Assembly (NCBI RefSeq): GCF_000971255.1
Contig: NZ_BBMC01000008.1
Location: 1-64,000 of the forward strand
DNA length: 64,000 nt
Origin: Demequina rhizosphaerae
GTDB taxonomy: Bacteria > Actinomycetota > Actinomycetes > Actinomycetales > Demequinaceae
Direction: 5' to 3'
Shown here: positions 52,037-60,583 of the stretch, piece by piece
Position numbering within the stretch: position 1 is the first letter of the stretch
How the letters are laid out: the number at the start of each line of letters is the position of its first letter
Position numbers and translations under genes: made by a program
The notes under the pieces: model-generated
The model's input: only the letters and a program-made list of their open reading frames with translations
Database searches by the model: none
Told to the model about the DNA's origin: nothing

Positions 52037-53692
52037 TCAGCCGACGAGGGCCTCGACCACCTCGAGCCCCGCGACGGGCTGCGCCAGCGCGGCCGCGAGC
52101 GCGTCGCGGGACCTCACCGCACGATGCGGCACCCGGTAGCCCGCGCACAGCGACGCGAGGTCCGCGCCGTGCGGCGTGGTGAAGACCCGCTCGAGGTTCT
52201 CGGCGGGCGCGCCGCCGTGCTCGAGGCCGCCGAAGATGGTGCCGCCGCCGTCGTTCACCACGACGATGCGCAGCCGCGGCCGCTCCTCGCGCGGACCGAC
52301 GAGCAGGCCGCCGGCCTCGTGGAGGAACGTGACGTCGCCCATGAGCGCATGCACCGGGCGGCCCGACCCGAAGGCGATGCCGGCCGCGGTCGAGATGGTG
52401 CCGTCGATTCCCGCGAGCCCGCGGTTGGCGAGCAGCATGGGAGCGGATCCCGCCGGGGCGGCGGGCATGAGGCGGTCGAGCGCGCGCACCGGGCCCGAGG
52501 AGCCGACCACGCCCCACACCCCGTCGCGCAGCGACTCGGCGAACGCCGCCGCGACCACGCGCGGCCCCCAGCCCTCGGGCGATGACGGGCGGCCGCCCGC
52601 GGCGCGCCACTCGGCGAGCCAGCCGGGGTCCGCATCGTCCGGCGCGGCGGACCACAGCCACGAGGCGGGCACCTCGCGGAGCACGGACTGCGCGTGCGGC
52701 GGCGCCTCGCGCCACCGCGCCCCGAAGCGCGCGACCACGAGCGCGGGCGCGCGGGCGATGAGGGCCTGCACCGGCCGCGTGAGGGTGGGCCGGCCGATGA
52801 CGACGACCTGGTGGACGCGGTCCGCGAGATCCTTGCCGTGCGCGGACTCGAGCAGGCGCACGTAGTCGGCGATGCAGTGGGACCCGGAGCGCGCGAGGGA
52901 CGTCGGCTCCGCGAGCAGGGGCCAGCCGTGCGCCTCCGCGACCTGGCGGGCGACGTCGCCGGCCCCGTCGCCGGCGATCACCACGCCGCGCGCGACGGGC
53001 GGCAGCGGCGCGGGCTCGTCCGGCGGCGCGACGACAGGGATGCCGCCGCTCGGCGTGGGCAGGCGGGGCGGGTCGCTCCACAGCCCGCCGTCCGCGCCGA
53101 GGGGCTCCCGGAACGCGACGTTGACGTGGACGGGGCCCGCGGCGGCGGCCATGTCCTCGCGGGCGCGGTCGCCCAGCGCGGCGCGGACGGCGCGGTCCGC
53201 GAGCGCGGTGGCACGGTCGGGCCGGTCGCCCAGGGCGGCGGCCGGGACGTCCGCGCCCCAGCGCACGAAGGCGCCGAAGAGCCCCACCTGGTCGGTGGTC
53301 TGGTTGGCGCCCACGCCGCGCAGCTCGGTGGGACGGTCGGCGGTGAGCAGCAGCAGCGGGACGCCCGAGTGGTGCGCCTCCATCACCGCGGGCATGAGGT
53401 TGCCGACCGCGGTGCCGGAGGTGGTGACGATCGCGACCGGCCGCGCGTCGCCGGCGGCGGCCCGGCCGCGCGCGATGCCGAGGGCGAGGAAGGCCGCGGA
53501 GCGCTCGTCGATGCGCACGTGGAGGCGGATGCGGGGCGCGCCGAGCGGCGGGTTGCCCGAGCCGGCCTCCGCGAGGGCATGCGCGAGCGGGCCCGAGCGG
53601 GAACCCGGGCTGAGCACGTAGTCCTCGACGCCGCGCTCCGCGAGCGCCGCGACCAGCGCGCGGGCGAAGGCCCCCGACGGGTGCTCGCTCAC
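52037..53692 (-). CDS. menD: SEPHCHC synthase MenD (ThDP enzyme of menaquinone synthesis)
   Basis: A 551-residue thiamine-diphosphate enzyme joining isochorismate and 2-oxoglutarate. It shows DYVLSPGSRSGPLAHALAEA (about residue 24), the ThDP-activating Glu in RIDERSAAFLALG (about 64), GVGANQTTDQVGLFG (about 118), and the ThDP/metal region LMGDVTFLHEAGGLL...IVVVNDGGGTIFGGLE (about 430-470). The GTG at 53692 overlaps the menC stop (GTGA). Length is usual. It ends nine bases from repeat copy 2. Confidence 0.95.
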   Translation of the reverse strand: MSEHPSGAFARALVAALAERGVEDYVLSPGSRSGPLAHALAEAGSGNPPLGAPRIRLHVRIDERSAAFLALGIARGRAAAGDARPVAIVTTSGTAVGNLMPAVMEAHHSGVPLLLLTADRPTELRGVGANQTTDQVGLFGAFVRWGADVPAAALGDRPDRATALADRAVRAALGDRAREDMAAAAGPVHVNVAFREPLGADGGLWSDPPRLPTPSGGIPVVAPPDEPAPLPPVARGVVIAGDGAGDVARQVAEAHGWPLLAEPTSLARSGSHCIADYVRLLESAHGKDLADRVHQVVVIGRPTLTRPVQALIARAPALVVARFGARWREAPPHAQSVLREVPASWLWSAAPDDADPGWLAEWRAAGGRPSSPEGWGPRVVAAAFAESLRDGVWGVVGSSGPVRALDRLMPAAPAGSAPMLLANRGLAGIDGTISTAAGIAFGSGRPVHALMGDVTFLHEAGGLLVGPREERPRLRIVVVNDGGGTIFGGLEHGGAPAENLERVFTTPHGADLASLCAGYRVPHRAVRSRDALAAALAQPVAGLEVVEALVG

Positions 53693-54576
53693 GCGGTCAC
53701 CTCCAGGGTGACGGGGCCGATGACGCCGCCGTGCGGCACGATCGTCTCCCGCACGGTGTCCTCGGCGAGCAGCTCGCCGGTGCCGAGCCCGCACGCGTAG
53801 GGCAGCTCGGGCACGGCCCGCGCGAGCGCGACGCCCGCCGCGAGCCCCACGGAGGACTCCATCGCGCTCGACACGACGATGGGCACGTCGTAGCGCTCGA
53901 CCACGCGCAGGCATGCGGCCACGCCCCCCATGGGCGCGACCTTGAGGACCAGGATGTCGGCGGCGCCGGCGCGCATCACCTCGTCGGCGTCGCCGGGCAG
54001 GCGCACGGACTCGTCCGCGGCGACGAGCACCTTCGTGCGGCGGCGCACCTCGGCCATCTCGGCGACGGTGCGGCACGGCTGCTCGACGTACTCGAGCCCG
54101 GGCCCGCCGCCGGCGCGGGCCGCGGCATCGAGCTCCGCGAGCGCCTTGACGGCGGTGTCGACGTCCCACGCGCCGTTCGCGTCGACGCGCACCCGGCCCT
54201 GCGGGCCCAGGGCGACGGCGACGGCCTCGACGCGCCGCGCATCGTCCCTCAGGGAGACGGTGCCGGCGACCTTGACCTTGGCGGTGGTGCAGCCGCCCGC
54301 CTTGGCGAGCTGGGCGGCGCGTCCCGCCGGGAGCTCGGGGACGATGCTGTTGACCGGGACGAGGTCGCGCACCGGGGCCGGCCACTCGCCGCGGGCCGCC
54401 TCCATCGCGGCGTCCCACCAGCGGGAGGCCCGCTCGGGCGTGTAGTCGTCGAACGGGGAGTACTCGCCCCACGCGTCCTCGCCGTCGGGGCCGGTGCCGC
54501 GGATGAGGACGCCGTGGCGCTCCGTCACGCCGCGGAAGCGCGTCGCCAGCGCGACGCGGAAGGGACGGAACTCCAT
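53689..54576 (-). CDS. menC: o-Succinylbenzoate synthase MenC
   Basis: A 295-residue enolase-superfamily enzyme dehydrating SHCHC to o-succinylbenzoate. The catalytic KxK lies in TAKVKVAG (about residue 100), metal ligands in RVDANGAWDV (Asp, about 133), LEYVEQPC (Glu, about 168) and LVAADESVR (Asp, about 190), and the second Lys in LVLKVAPMGGV (about 213). It opens MEFRPFRVALATRFRGVTER. The ATG at 54576 lies 30 bases from repeat copy 3, in the divergent gap facing menB. It is followed by menD with a 4-base overlap. Confidence 0.94.
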   Translation of the reverse strand: MEFRPFRVALATRFRGVTERHGVLIRGTGPDGEDAWGEYSPFDDYTPERASRWWDAAMEAARGEWPAPVRDLVPVNSIVPELPAGRAAQLAKAGGCTTAKVKVAGTVSLRDDARRVEAVAVALGPQGRVRVDANGAWDVDTAVKALAELDAAARAGGGPGLEYVEQPCRTVAEMAEVRRRTKVLVAADESVRLPGDADEVMRAGAADILVLKVAPMGGVAACLRVVERYDVPIVVSSAMESSVGLAAGVALARAVPELPYACGLGTGELLAEDTVRETIVPHGGVIGPVTLEVTA

Positions 54577-54605
54577 GGGCTCAGCCTAGGGCTGGCGGCC
54601 CCGTG

Positions 54606-54705
54606 GACTCCCAATGACAGATGTGGCCGATGCGGCGCGTGGGGCGCGTGGGGCCGCCCCAGCCTTCACACGGCGAGGATCGCGCCACAGGCGTCATTGG
54701 GAGTC
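54606..54705. repeat. Intergenic palindromic element, copy 3
   Basis: Left arm GACTCCCAATGACAGATGTG and the right arm (ending GTCATTGGGAGTC at 54705) pair at 18 of 21 positions. The middle has GGGGC/GCCCC runs and keeps the GCCCCAGCCTTCAC segment of the other copies, but the inner stem is weaker. It occupies the divergent gap between menC (start 54576) and menB (start 54737), so it cannot be just a terminator here; it sits within both promoters' upstream DNA. Confidence 0.85.
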
Positions 54706-54736
54706 GACGGCCGGCCCCGCACTACGCTCGGAGACC

Positions 54737-55666
54737 ATGAGCGACATCCCGGCGCAGGTCTCCGATCTCATGGACCCGACCCAGTGGCGAGCCGTCGAGG
54801 GCTTCCCGGACGCGGACATCACGTACCACCGGTGGGTGCGGCGGGGGCCGGACGGCGAGCGTGACCTGCCCGCGGTGCGCATCGGCTTCAACCGGCCCGA
54901 GGTCCGCAACGCGTTCCGCCCGCAGACCGTCGACGAGCTCTACCGCGCGGTCGACCACGCCCGCCAGACCGTCGACGTGGCGGCCATCATCCTTACGGGC
55001 AACGGCCCGGCCGCGGACGGCGTGCACGCGTTCTGCTCGGGCGGTGACCAGCGCATCCGGGGCAAGGACGGCTACCTCTACGAGGGCTCGGCGCAGGACG
55101 CGCCGGCGTACGGCGGCCGCCTCCACATCCTCGAGGTGCAGCGCCTCATGCGCACCTCCCCCAAGGTCACGATCGCCGCGGTCAACGGCTGGGCGGCCGG
55201 CGGCGGCCACTCGCTGCACGTGGTGAGCGACCTCTCGATCGCGAGCCGCGAGCACGCGCGTTTCAAGCAGACCGACGCCAACGTCGGCTCGTTCGACGCG
55301 GGCTACGGCTCCGCGCTGCTCGCGCGGCAGGTGGGCGACAAGCGGGCGCGGGAGATCTTCTTCCTCGCGCGGGAGTACTCGGCGGACGATGCGGAGCGCT
55401 GGGGCGCCGTCAACGAGTCCGTCCCGCACGCGGAGCTCGAGGCCAGGGCGCTCGAGTACGCGGCGCTGATCGCCACGAAGTCGCCGCAGGCGATCCGCAT
55501 GCTGAAGTTCGCGTTCAACCTCGCGGACGACGGCCTCGCGGGCCAGCAGGTCTTCGCGGGCGAGGCGACGCGCATGGCGTACATGACGGAGGAGGCGCAG
55601 GAAGGGCGCGACGCGTTCCTCGAGCGCCGCGAGCCCGACTGGACCCGGTTCCCCTACGCCTACTGA
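54737..55666 (+). CDS. menB: 1,4-Dihydroxy-2-naphthoyl-CoA synthase MenB
   Basis: A 309-residue crotonase-fold enzyme closing the naphthoquinone ring. Family signatures are RIGFNRPEVRNAFRPQTVDEL (about residue 48), FCSGGDQRIRGKDGY (about 98), AAVNGWAAGGGHSLHVVSDL (about 148), TDANVGSFDAGYGSALLARQVG (about 175) and the C-terminal FLERREPDW. The oxyanion Gly residues and the GSFDxGYGS motif with the catalytic Asp are present. The ATG has GGAG six bases upstream and a TACGCT -10 eight bases before that start region, giving a very short leader. Divergent from menC-menD. Confidence 0.96.
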   Translation: MSDIPAQVSDLMDPTQWRAVEGFPDADITYHRWVRRGPDGERDLPAVRIGFNRPEVRNAFRPQTVDELYRAVDHARQTVDVAAIILTGNGPAADGVHAFCSGGDQRIRGKDGYLYEGSAQDAPAYGGRLHILEVQRLMRTSPKVTIAAVNGWAAGGGHSLHVVSDLSIASREHARFKQTDANVGSFDAGYGSALLARQVGDKRAREIFFLAREYSADDAERWGAVNESVPHAELEARALEYAALIATKSPQAIRMLKFAFNLADDGLAGQQVFAGEATRMAYMTEEAQEGRDAFLERREPDWTRFPYAY

Positions 55667-55734
55667 CGGAGGGCCCGGGCCGGCGCCTCGGAGCCCCAGG
55701 TAGAGACGGATCGCGTCGTCGACCCGCGCCCCGC

Positions 55735-56466
55735 TCAGCCCGCGAGCCACTCCTCGACCAGCGCCGGCACGGCCTCCTCGATCGGCTCGCGGATCACGCG
55801 GTGCGCGTCCCGGTCGTACGCCGTCGGCGACGCGTTGACGATGACGAGCTCCGCCCCGGCCTGCAGCGCGGACCCCGCGTACATCGCCACGGGGTAGACC
55901 TGCAGCGTGGTGCCGATCGCGACGAACACGTCGCATCCGCGCGACGCGCGCGACGCCCGGTCGAGGTCCGCGTCGCCGAGCGCCTCGCCGAAGTAGACGA
56001 CGTCCGGCTTGAGCACCCCGCCGCAGTACGGGCACCGCGGGTCCGGATCCACGTCGAGCATCGCGATCACCTCGCGCGTCTCGCACCCCCACTCGCATCC
56101 CATGCACGAGGTCGTGGCGAGGCGCCCGTGCATCTCCACCACCGCATCGTCCGGCGTGCCGGCGGCCTGCTGCAGGCCGTCGATATTCTGGGTGAGGATG
56201 TCGCGCGCGGCGCCGGCCTCGACCAGGCGGGCGAGGGCACGATGCGCGGGGGACGGCCGCGCCTCCCACGCCGGGTGCGCGGCCCAGTCGCGCCAGCCCT
56301 CGATGCGCGCCTCGCGGTCGCCGAGGAACACGTCGATCTCGAGGAGCCGCGCCCGCTCGGGGTGGCGCGTCCACACGCCGTTCGGCCCGCGGAAGTCGGG
56401 TATGCCGGCGCCGGTCGAGAGCCCGGCGCCCGTGAGGACGGTGATCACCTCTCCATGGTGCCTCAC
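55735..56466 (-). CDS. Sirtuin-type NAD-dependent protein deacylase
   Basis: A 243-residue Sir2-family enzyme. NAD contacts: ITVLTGAGLSTGAGIPDFRG (about residues 8-27), TQNIDGLQQAAGT (about 98) with catalytic His in VEMHGRL, and the four zinc Cys in CMGCEWGC and CPYCGG (three shown spacings: MGCEWGC.. and RCPYC). A later motif is GTTLQVYPVAMY (about 200). It removes acyl groups from lysine. Start choice is uncertain: GTG 56466 gives the full N-terminus, GTG 56445 gives VITVLTGAG. Neither has a good ribosome site. Single gene, divergent from the metalloprotease. Confidence 0.9.
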   Translation of the reverse strand: MRHHGEVITVLTGAGLSTGAGIPDFRGPNGVWTRHPERARLLEIDVFLGDREARIEGWRDWAAHPAWEARPSPAHRALARLVEAGAARDILTQNIDGLQQAAGTPDDAVVEMHGRLATTSCMGCEWGCETREVIAMLDVDPDPRCPYCGGVLKPDVVYFGEALGDADLDRASRASRGCDVFVAIGTTLQVYPVAMYAGSALQAGAELVIVNASPTAYDRDAHRVIREPIEEAVPALVEEWLAG

Positions 56467-56544
56467 GGGGACCGCCGCCACCCCGGGCGCCGAACCCTCG
56501 TCAGGGCCTATCGCCGCTGGTCCCTCCCCCGATAGCCTCCCCCC

Positions 56545-58422
56545 GTGACGACTCGCACCCGCCCGGCGGCCCGGTCCGCCACGAGCGCCGGCATCGCGCT
56601 CGCGCTCACCGTCGTCGGCCTCGCCTCCGCGGCCGCCGTGCCCGCCGGCCCCGGGGAGACCCTCGGGCTCGCCACCGTCGACGCGAGCCTGCTCGAGGTG
56701 ACGATCGACACCGCCGACGAGCACACCGACGCCTACGTCCTCGTCGAGGACGACGGCACTGTCACCGAGGTGGCCGGGGAGGCGCTCGAGGAGATCCCCA
56801 CGGGCTCCGAGGTGGCGGCGACGGTCGATGGCGGCGAGGTGAGCGCCGCGACGGTCCTCGAGCCCGTCGCTCCGAGCGTCGCGGTCACCGGTCACGACGC
56901 GTACGTGGTCACGGTGGACGATGCGACGGCCGGCGGGGACATCGCGCCCGCGGCCGCGACAGCCGACGCCGCGGCCGCGCTCGAGTACTGGGTCCGCGAG
57001 GGCCGCGGCGCCCTCGACTCGTTCGAGATCGCGCAGACCCGGGTGCTGTCGCTGCCCGGGTCGTGCGCCTACGCCTTCGACGAGCTGTGGGAGGAGGCCG
57101 CCGCGCTCTTCCCCGCCGTCGACTTCGCGCAGGCCGCGAACCACCTCGTCGTCTACACGCCGACCGGGTGCGCGTACGACTACCTGGGGGTCGCGACGGT
57201 CGGCCGCATCACGCTCGGCGGCTTCGTCCACATCGCGGAGCCGGGCGCGGCGGTCACCGTCCACGAGCTCGGGCACAACCTCGGGCTCGGGCACAGCGAC
57301 CTGCTGTGGGGCGACGTCTTCGGGGCCTACGGCTTCGCGGAGTACTACGGGGCGTACAGCCCGATGGCGGGGGCGATCGGCGACTTCGCGCCGGCGAGCC
57401 TCGACGCCGCGTACCGCTCGTACCTCGACCTGCCCGGCGCGGACACGCAGACCGCGGCGGTCACGCTGGTCCCCGGCGCCACGGAGCCGCAGGTCGTCAC
57501 CATCGGCGCGTCGACGTCCACGACGGGCACGACCGCCGCGAGCTTCACCGACGACCACGGCTTCCGCTACGTCGTCGACCTCCGCGACGGCACGGGCGCC
57601 GACGCGGGCGCCTTCTACGCGAGCGCGAGCGCCTTCCTCGACCCGCTGGGACGGGTGGCCGCCTACGCGCCCGGCGTCGTCCTCACGATGATGGAGCCCG
57701 GCTACAACGAGCAGTACCTCCTCGCCCAGGAGGACGCCGGCGGCACGCTGCGGACGTCGTTCCAGGCGGGCGACACGTACACGGACCCGATGGGGCAGTT
57801 CACGCTCGACGTTGTCGACGCGACCGCCACCTCGGCGACCGTGGCGCTGCTGGCCGGGCCCGCCACCGCCTCGACCATCCGCGCGACGGCCACCAAGGTC
57901 CCCTACGGCACGGCGGGCAAGGTCACGGTGACGGTGAGCGGGACGAGGACCCCGACCGGCAAGGTCACGGTGACGGTCGGCACGAAGCGCTGGACGCGGA
58001 CGCTGGACAGCAACGGCAAGGCGACCTTCACGCTGCCGAAGGACTGGAAGCCCCGCACCCGCACGCTCACCGCGACCTACTCCGGCTCGCTCGCGTCCCA
58101 GCCCTCCGCGACCACCGTCAAGGCGACCGTGACGAAGGCGACGCCGAAGGTGACCGCGGTCGCCAGGACCGCCGTGAAGAAGGGCGCGCGGGCGACGTTC
58201 GTCGCGACCGTGTCGAGCTCGGTCGCGCGCGAGTCCGGCTACGTGCAGATGTACGTCGGGGACCGGAAGGTGTCGGCGAAGTACAAGCTCGTGCGGTCGG
58301 GCTCGGTCTTCAAGGTGCGGCTCACGACCTGGAAGCTGCCGAAGGGCCGCGTGAGCGTGAGGTACCTGGGCAACACGTACCTCAAGGCCCGCAAGGTCGC
58401 GACGAGCTCCTACGCCCGCTGA
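56545..58422 (+). CDS. Secreted metzincin-type zinc metalloprotease with Ig-like repeats
   Basis: A 625-residue exported protein. A signal peptide spans about residues 1-34 (ending SAAAVPA). The protease domain holds HELGHNLGLGHS (His240), the HExxHxxGxxH zinc motif, and a likely Met-turn in YSPMAG about 33 residues later. Around it are Cys pairs (CAYAF, GCAYDY) likely oxidised. The C-terminal part, from about 445, has two Ig-like/bacterial repeats with the pattern TVTVSGTRTPTGKVTVTVGTK and Lys-rich strands, probably for attachment. Closest is the gametolysin (M11) type, by motif only. Translation is probably leaderless: TAGCCT lies six bases before the GTG. Confidence 0.8.
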   Translation: MTTRTRPAARSATSAGIALALTVVGLASAAAVPAGPGETLGLATVDASLLEVTIDTADEHTDAYVLVEDDGTVTEVAGEALEEIPTGSEVAATVDGGEVSAATVLEPVAPSVAVTGHDAYVVTVDDATAGGDIAPAAATADAAAALEYWVREGRGALDSFEIAQTRVLSLPGSCAYAFDELWEEAAALFPAVDFAQAANHLVVYTPTGCAYDYLGVATVGRITLGGFVHIAEPGAAVTVHELGHNLGLGHSDLLWGDVFGAYGFAEYYGAYSPMAGAIGDFAPASLDAAYRSYLDLPGADTQTAAVTLVPGATEPQVVTIGASTSTTGTTAASFTDDHGFRYVVDLRDGTGADAGAFYASASAFLDPLGRVAAYAPGVVLTMMEPGYNEQYLLAQEDAGGTLRTSFQAGDTYTDPMGQFTLDVVDATATSATVALLAGPATASTIRATATKVPYGTAGKVTVTVSGTRTPTGKVTVTVGTKRWTRTLDSNGKATFTLPKDWKPRTRTLTATYSGSLASQPSATTVKATVTKATPKVTAVARTAVKKGARATFVATVSSSVARESGYVQMYVGDRKVSAKYKLVRSGSVFKVRLTTWKLPKGRVSVRYLGNTYLKARKVATSSYAR

Positions 58423-58450
58423 ACCGCCCGCTGAACCGCGCGCCCGGCGA

Positions 58451-59536
58451 CTACGAGATGTCGATCGAGGTCGCGCGCCCGATGCCCGCGTTGGGGATGA
58501 GCTCGAACCAGGTCTGACCGGCCGCGAGCGCGACGTCGTCGCCGTCCTTCGTGGTGAGCACGAACGGGTCGTACTGGCCCTTCTTGCTCCACTCGATCGG
58601 GATGGTGCGGTTGCCCGTGACCACGTAGCCCTCGCCCGAGCGGCCCGCGACGAGCGTCTCCGGCACCGACGAGCCGCCGTCCGAGGACGTGTACTGGACG
58701 GTCACCCACAGCATCACGACGTTGGTCGCGGACAGCTGCGTGCCGTCCGTGGTGACGTGCTTCACCCCCGACTCGTAGCGCTTCCACACCTGGTCCGTCC
58801 GGTCCCACGTCCACGACGGCTGCGAGTAGCCCGACATGTAGATGTCGATCTCGGTCGCCTTGGTGCCCTCGAGCTGCGCGGTCGCCTCGCTCGCGGGGTA
58901 CGCGATCTCCCACTGCCGCTCGGGCGCGTCCGCGTCGGTCTGCTCGAGGAACGAGGCCAGGTAGCCGTGGAGGTTGTGCGGCGCGGACTTGTCGGTCGTG
59001 CGGAAGAAGCCGTAGTCCCCCACGTCCTGCGTGATGATGTCCTGGCCCGAGGAGAGCGTCGCGGACACGAACCGCGGCTGCGCGCCGGAGAAGATCAGCG
59101 GCCCGCCGACCGAGCCCATGATGTTGCGGTCCATGGGCCGCATCGAGCGGATCGGCCCCACCGACTCGGGCATGTCCGACTGGTAGACCGCGATGAGGCG
59201 CGAGATGCCCGCCTCGACGTACTCCTCGAACACCACGTCCGCCTTGTCGAGGTTCTCCTGCGGACGCGCGGCCGCGGAGTTCTCGATCTTGATCGACAGC
59301 GCCGGACGGCTCAGCTCAGCGGTGGTGGCGTCGGACGCGTCGAGACCGGTCAGCGGCCACGCGATCGAGGGGACCGGGTCCTCGGGGGCGGGCGGCAGCG
59401 CGACCGCCGACACCTCCGGCGAGGAGGCGATCGACACGGTCGTGGTGGGGCCGCTCTCGGAGGCGGGCGAGCACGCGGCGAGGGTCATCGCCGCGATGGC
59501 AGCGGCGAGCGTGCCCGCGATGCGGGTCGAAGTCAT
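58451..59536 (-). CDS. DUF3048-domain lipoprotein
   Basis: A 361-residue surface lipoprotein: signal peptide with LAAC lipobox (Cys22), then a Pro/Ser-rich spacer. The body reads as DUF3048 (YerB-like): PALSIKIENSAAARPQENLDKADVVFEEYVEAGISRLIAVYQS (about residues 82-124), IRSMRPMDRNIMG and LIFSGAQPRFVS, with the C-terminal DUF3048 half YVVTGNRTIPIEWSKKGQYDPF. Function unknown; YerB is a spore-associated or envelope protein in Bacillus but this is not a sporeformer sign. The ATG at 59536 has TACACT seven bases before it, so it is probably leaderless. It ends 28 bases from the metalloprotease stop (convergent). Confidence 0.85.
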   Translation of the reverse strand: MTSTRIAGTLAAAIAAMTLAACSPASESGPTTTVSIASSPEVSAVALPPAPEDPVPSIAWPLTGLDASDATTAELSRPALSIKIENSAAARPQENLDKADVVFEEYVEAGISRLIAVYQSDMPESVGPIRSMRPMDRNIMGSVGGPLIFSGAQPRFVSATLSSGQDIITQDVGDYGFFRTTDKSAPHNLHGYLASFLEQTDADAPERQWEIAYPASEATAQLEGTKATEIDIYMSGYSQPSWTWDRTDQVWKRYESGVKHVTTDGTQLSATNVVMLWVTVQYTSSDGGSSVPETLVAGRSGEGYVVTGNRTIPIEWSKKGQYDPFVLTTKDGDDVALAAGQTWFELIPNAGIGRATSIDIS

Positions 59537-59572
59537 GCGGACGAGTGTAGGTGCCGCCCTAGGCTGGTCGGT
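59537..59572. promoter_or_regulatory. Compact divergent leaderless promoter (DUF3048 gene / menE)
   Basis: The two start codons are 37 bases apart. Outward -10 elements TACACT (minus, 59549-59544) and TAGGCT (plus, 59560-59565) each lie exactly seven bases before their start codon, with ten bases between them. No Shine-Dalgarno is visible for either gene. Their -35 regions must overlap each other's transcribed DNA. Confidence 0.6.
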
Positions 59573-60583
59573 GTGACCTACGCGCGCCTCGCCGACGATC
59601 CCCTCACCGCCGTGGACGATGCGCTGGCCGGGCGTGCCGAGGGCGTGGCCGCGGCGACGTCGGGCTCGACCGGGGCGCCGCGCGAGGTGCTCCTCCCCAC
59701 GGCCGCTATCCGCGCGTCCGCCGCGCTCACCGCGGACCGGCTCGGCGGCGAGGCGGCCTGGCTGCTGACGCTGCCGGCGGAGCGCATCGGCGGCGCCATG
59801 GTGGTGGCCCGCGCGGCGCTGGCCGGGGCGCCGCTGGCGACGATGCCCGCCGGCCCGTTCACCGCATCGTCCTTCGCGGCGGCGACCGCGCGCCTGCCCG
59901 CGGGGCGCCGCCACGTCTCGCTCGTCCCCACCCAGGTGCGGCGGCTGCTCGCCGACCCGGCCGGGCGCGACGCGCTCGCCACGTACGACGCGGTGCTCGT
60001 GGGCGGCGCGGCGCTGCCCGAGCGGGACGCGCCCGCGAACCTCGTGCGCACGTACGGCATGAGCGAGACGTCCGGCGGCTGCGTCTACGACGGCCGGCCG
60101 CTCGACGGCGTCGGGCTGCGGATCGATCCCGACGGCCGGATCCTGCTGGCGGGGCCCACGCTCGCGGCCGGCTACGCGGACGGGGACGATGCGGCGTTCG
60201 AGACCCGCGACGGCGTCCGCTGGTTCCGCACGTCCGACGTGGGCGAGCTGCGCGAGGACGGCCGCCTGCGCGTCCTCGGCCGCGCCGACCATGTCATCAA
60301 CACCGGCGGGGTCAAGGTGCACCCCCAGCGCATCGAGCTCGCGCTGGAGCGGGCGGGCGCGACGGCCGCCGCCGTCGTCGGCGTGCCCGACGCCGAGTGG
60401 GGCGAGCGCGTCGTCGCTGTCGTCGAGGGCGAGGTGGACGAGGCGGCGCTCGGGGCCGCGCTCGAGGGTCTCGCCTCGTACGAGCGGCCCAAGCGCATCG
60501 TCCGCGCGACCGTGCCGCGCACCGCGGGTGGGAAGATTGACCGGCCGGCCGCCAGAGGCCTGGCGAGCAAGGAGGATCGATGA
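59573..60583 (+). CDS. menE: o-Succinylbenzoate-CoA ligase MenE
   Basis: A 336-residue adenylate-forming ligase, short for MenE because the N-terminal part is trimmed. Motifs: TSGSTGAPREVLLP (phosphate loop, about residue 30; the usual Lys is Arg), YGMSETSGGCVYDGRP (about 163), RWFRTSDVGEL (about 218), GRADHVINTGGVKVHPQRIE and the terminal catalytic Lys in RTAGGKIDRPAARG. It activates o-succinylbenzoate for MenB. The GTG at 59573 is chosen from the leaderless promoter just before it. Its stop overlaps the menA start (ATGA). Confidence 0.9.
   Translation: MTYARLADDPLTAVDDALAGRAEGVAAATSGSTGAPREVLLPTAAIRASAALTADRLGGEAAWLLTLPAERIGGAMVVARAALAGAPLATMPAGPFTASSFAAATARLPAGRRHVSLVPTQVRRLLADPAGRDALATYDAVLVGGAALPERDAPANLVRTYGMSETSGGCVYDGRPLDGVGLRIDPDGRILLAGPTLAAGYADGDDAAFETRDGVRWFRTSDVGELREDGRLRVLGRADHVINTGGVKVHPQRIELALERAGATAAAVVGVPDAEWGERVVAVVEGEVDEAALGAALEGLASYERPKRIVRATVPRTAGGKIDRPAARGLASKEDR

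Noticed and set aside
58423..58450. Tandem CGCCCGCTGAAC at the end of the metalloprotease gene
   Set aside because: Two copies spanning the stop codon in a 28-base convergent gap; too short and too simple to interpret.
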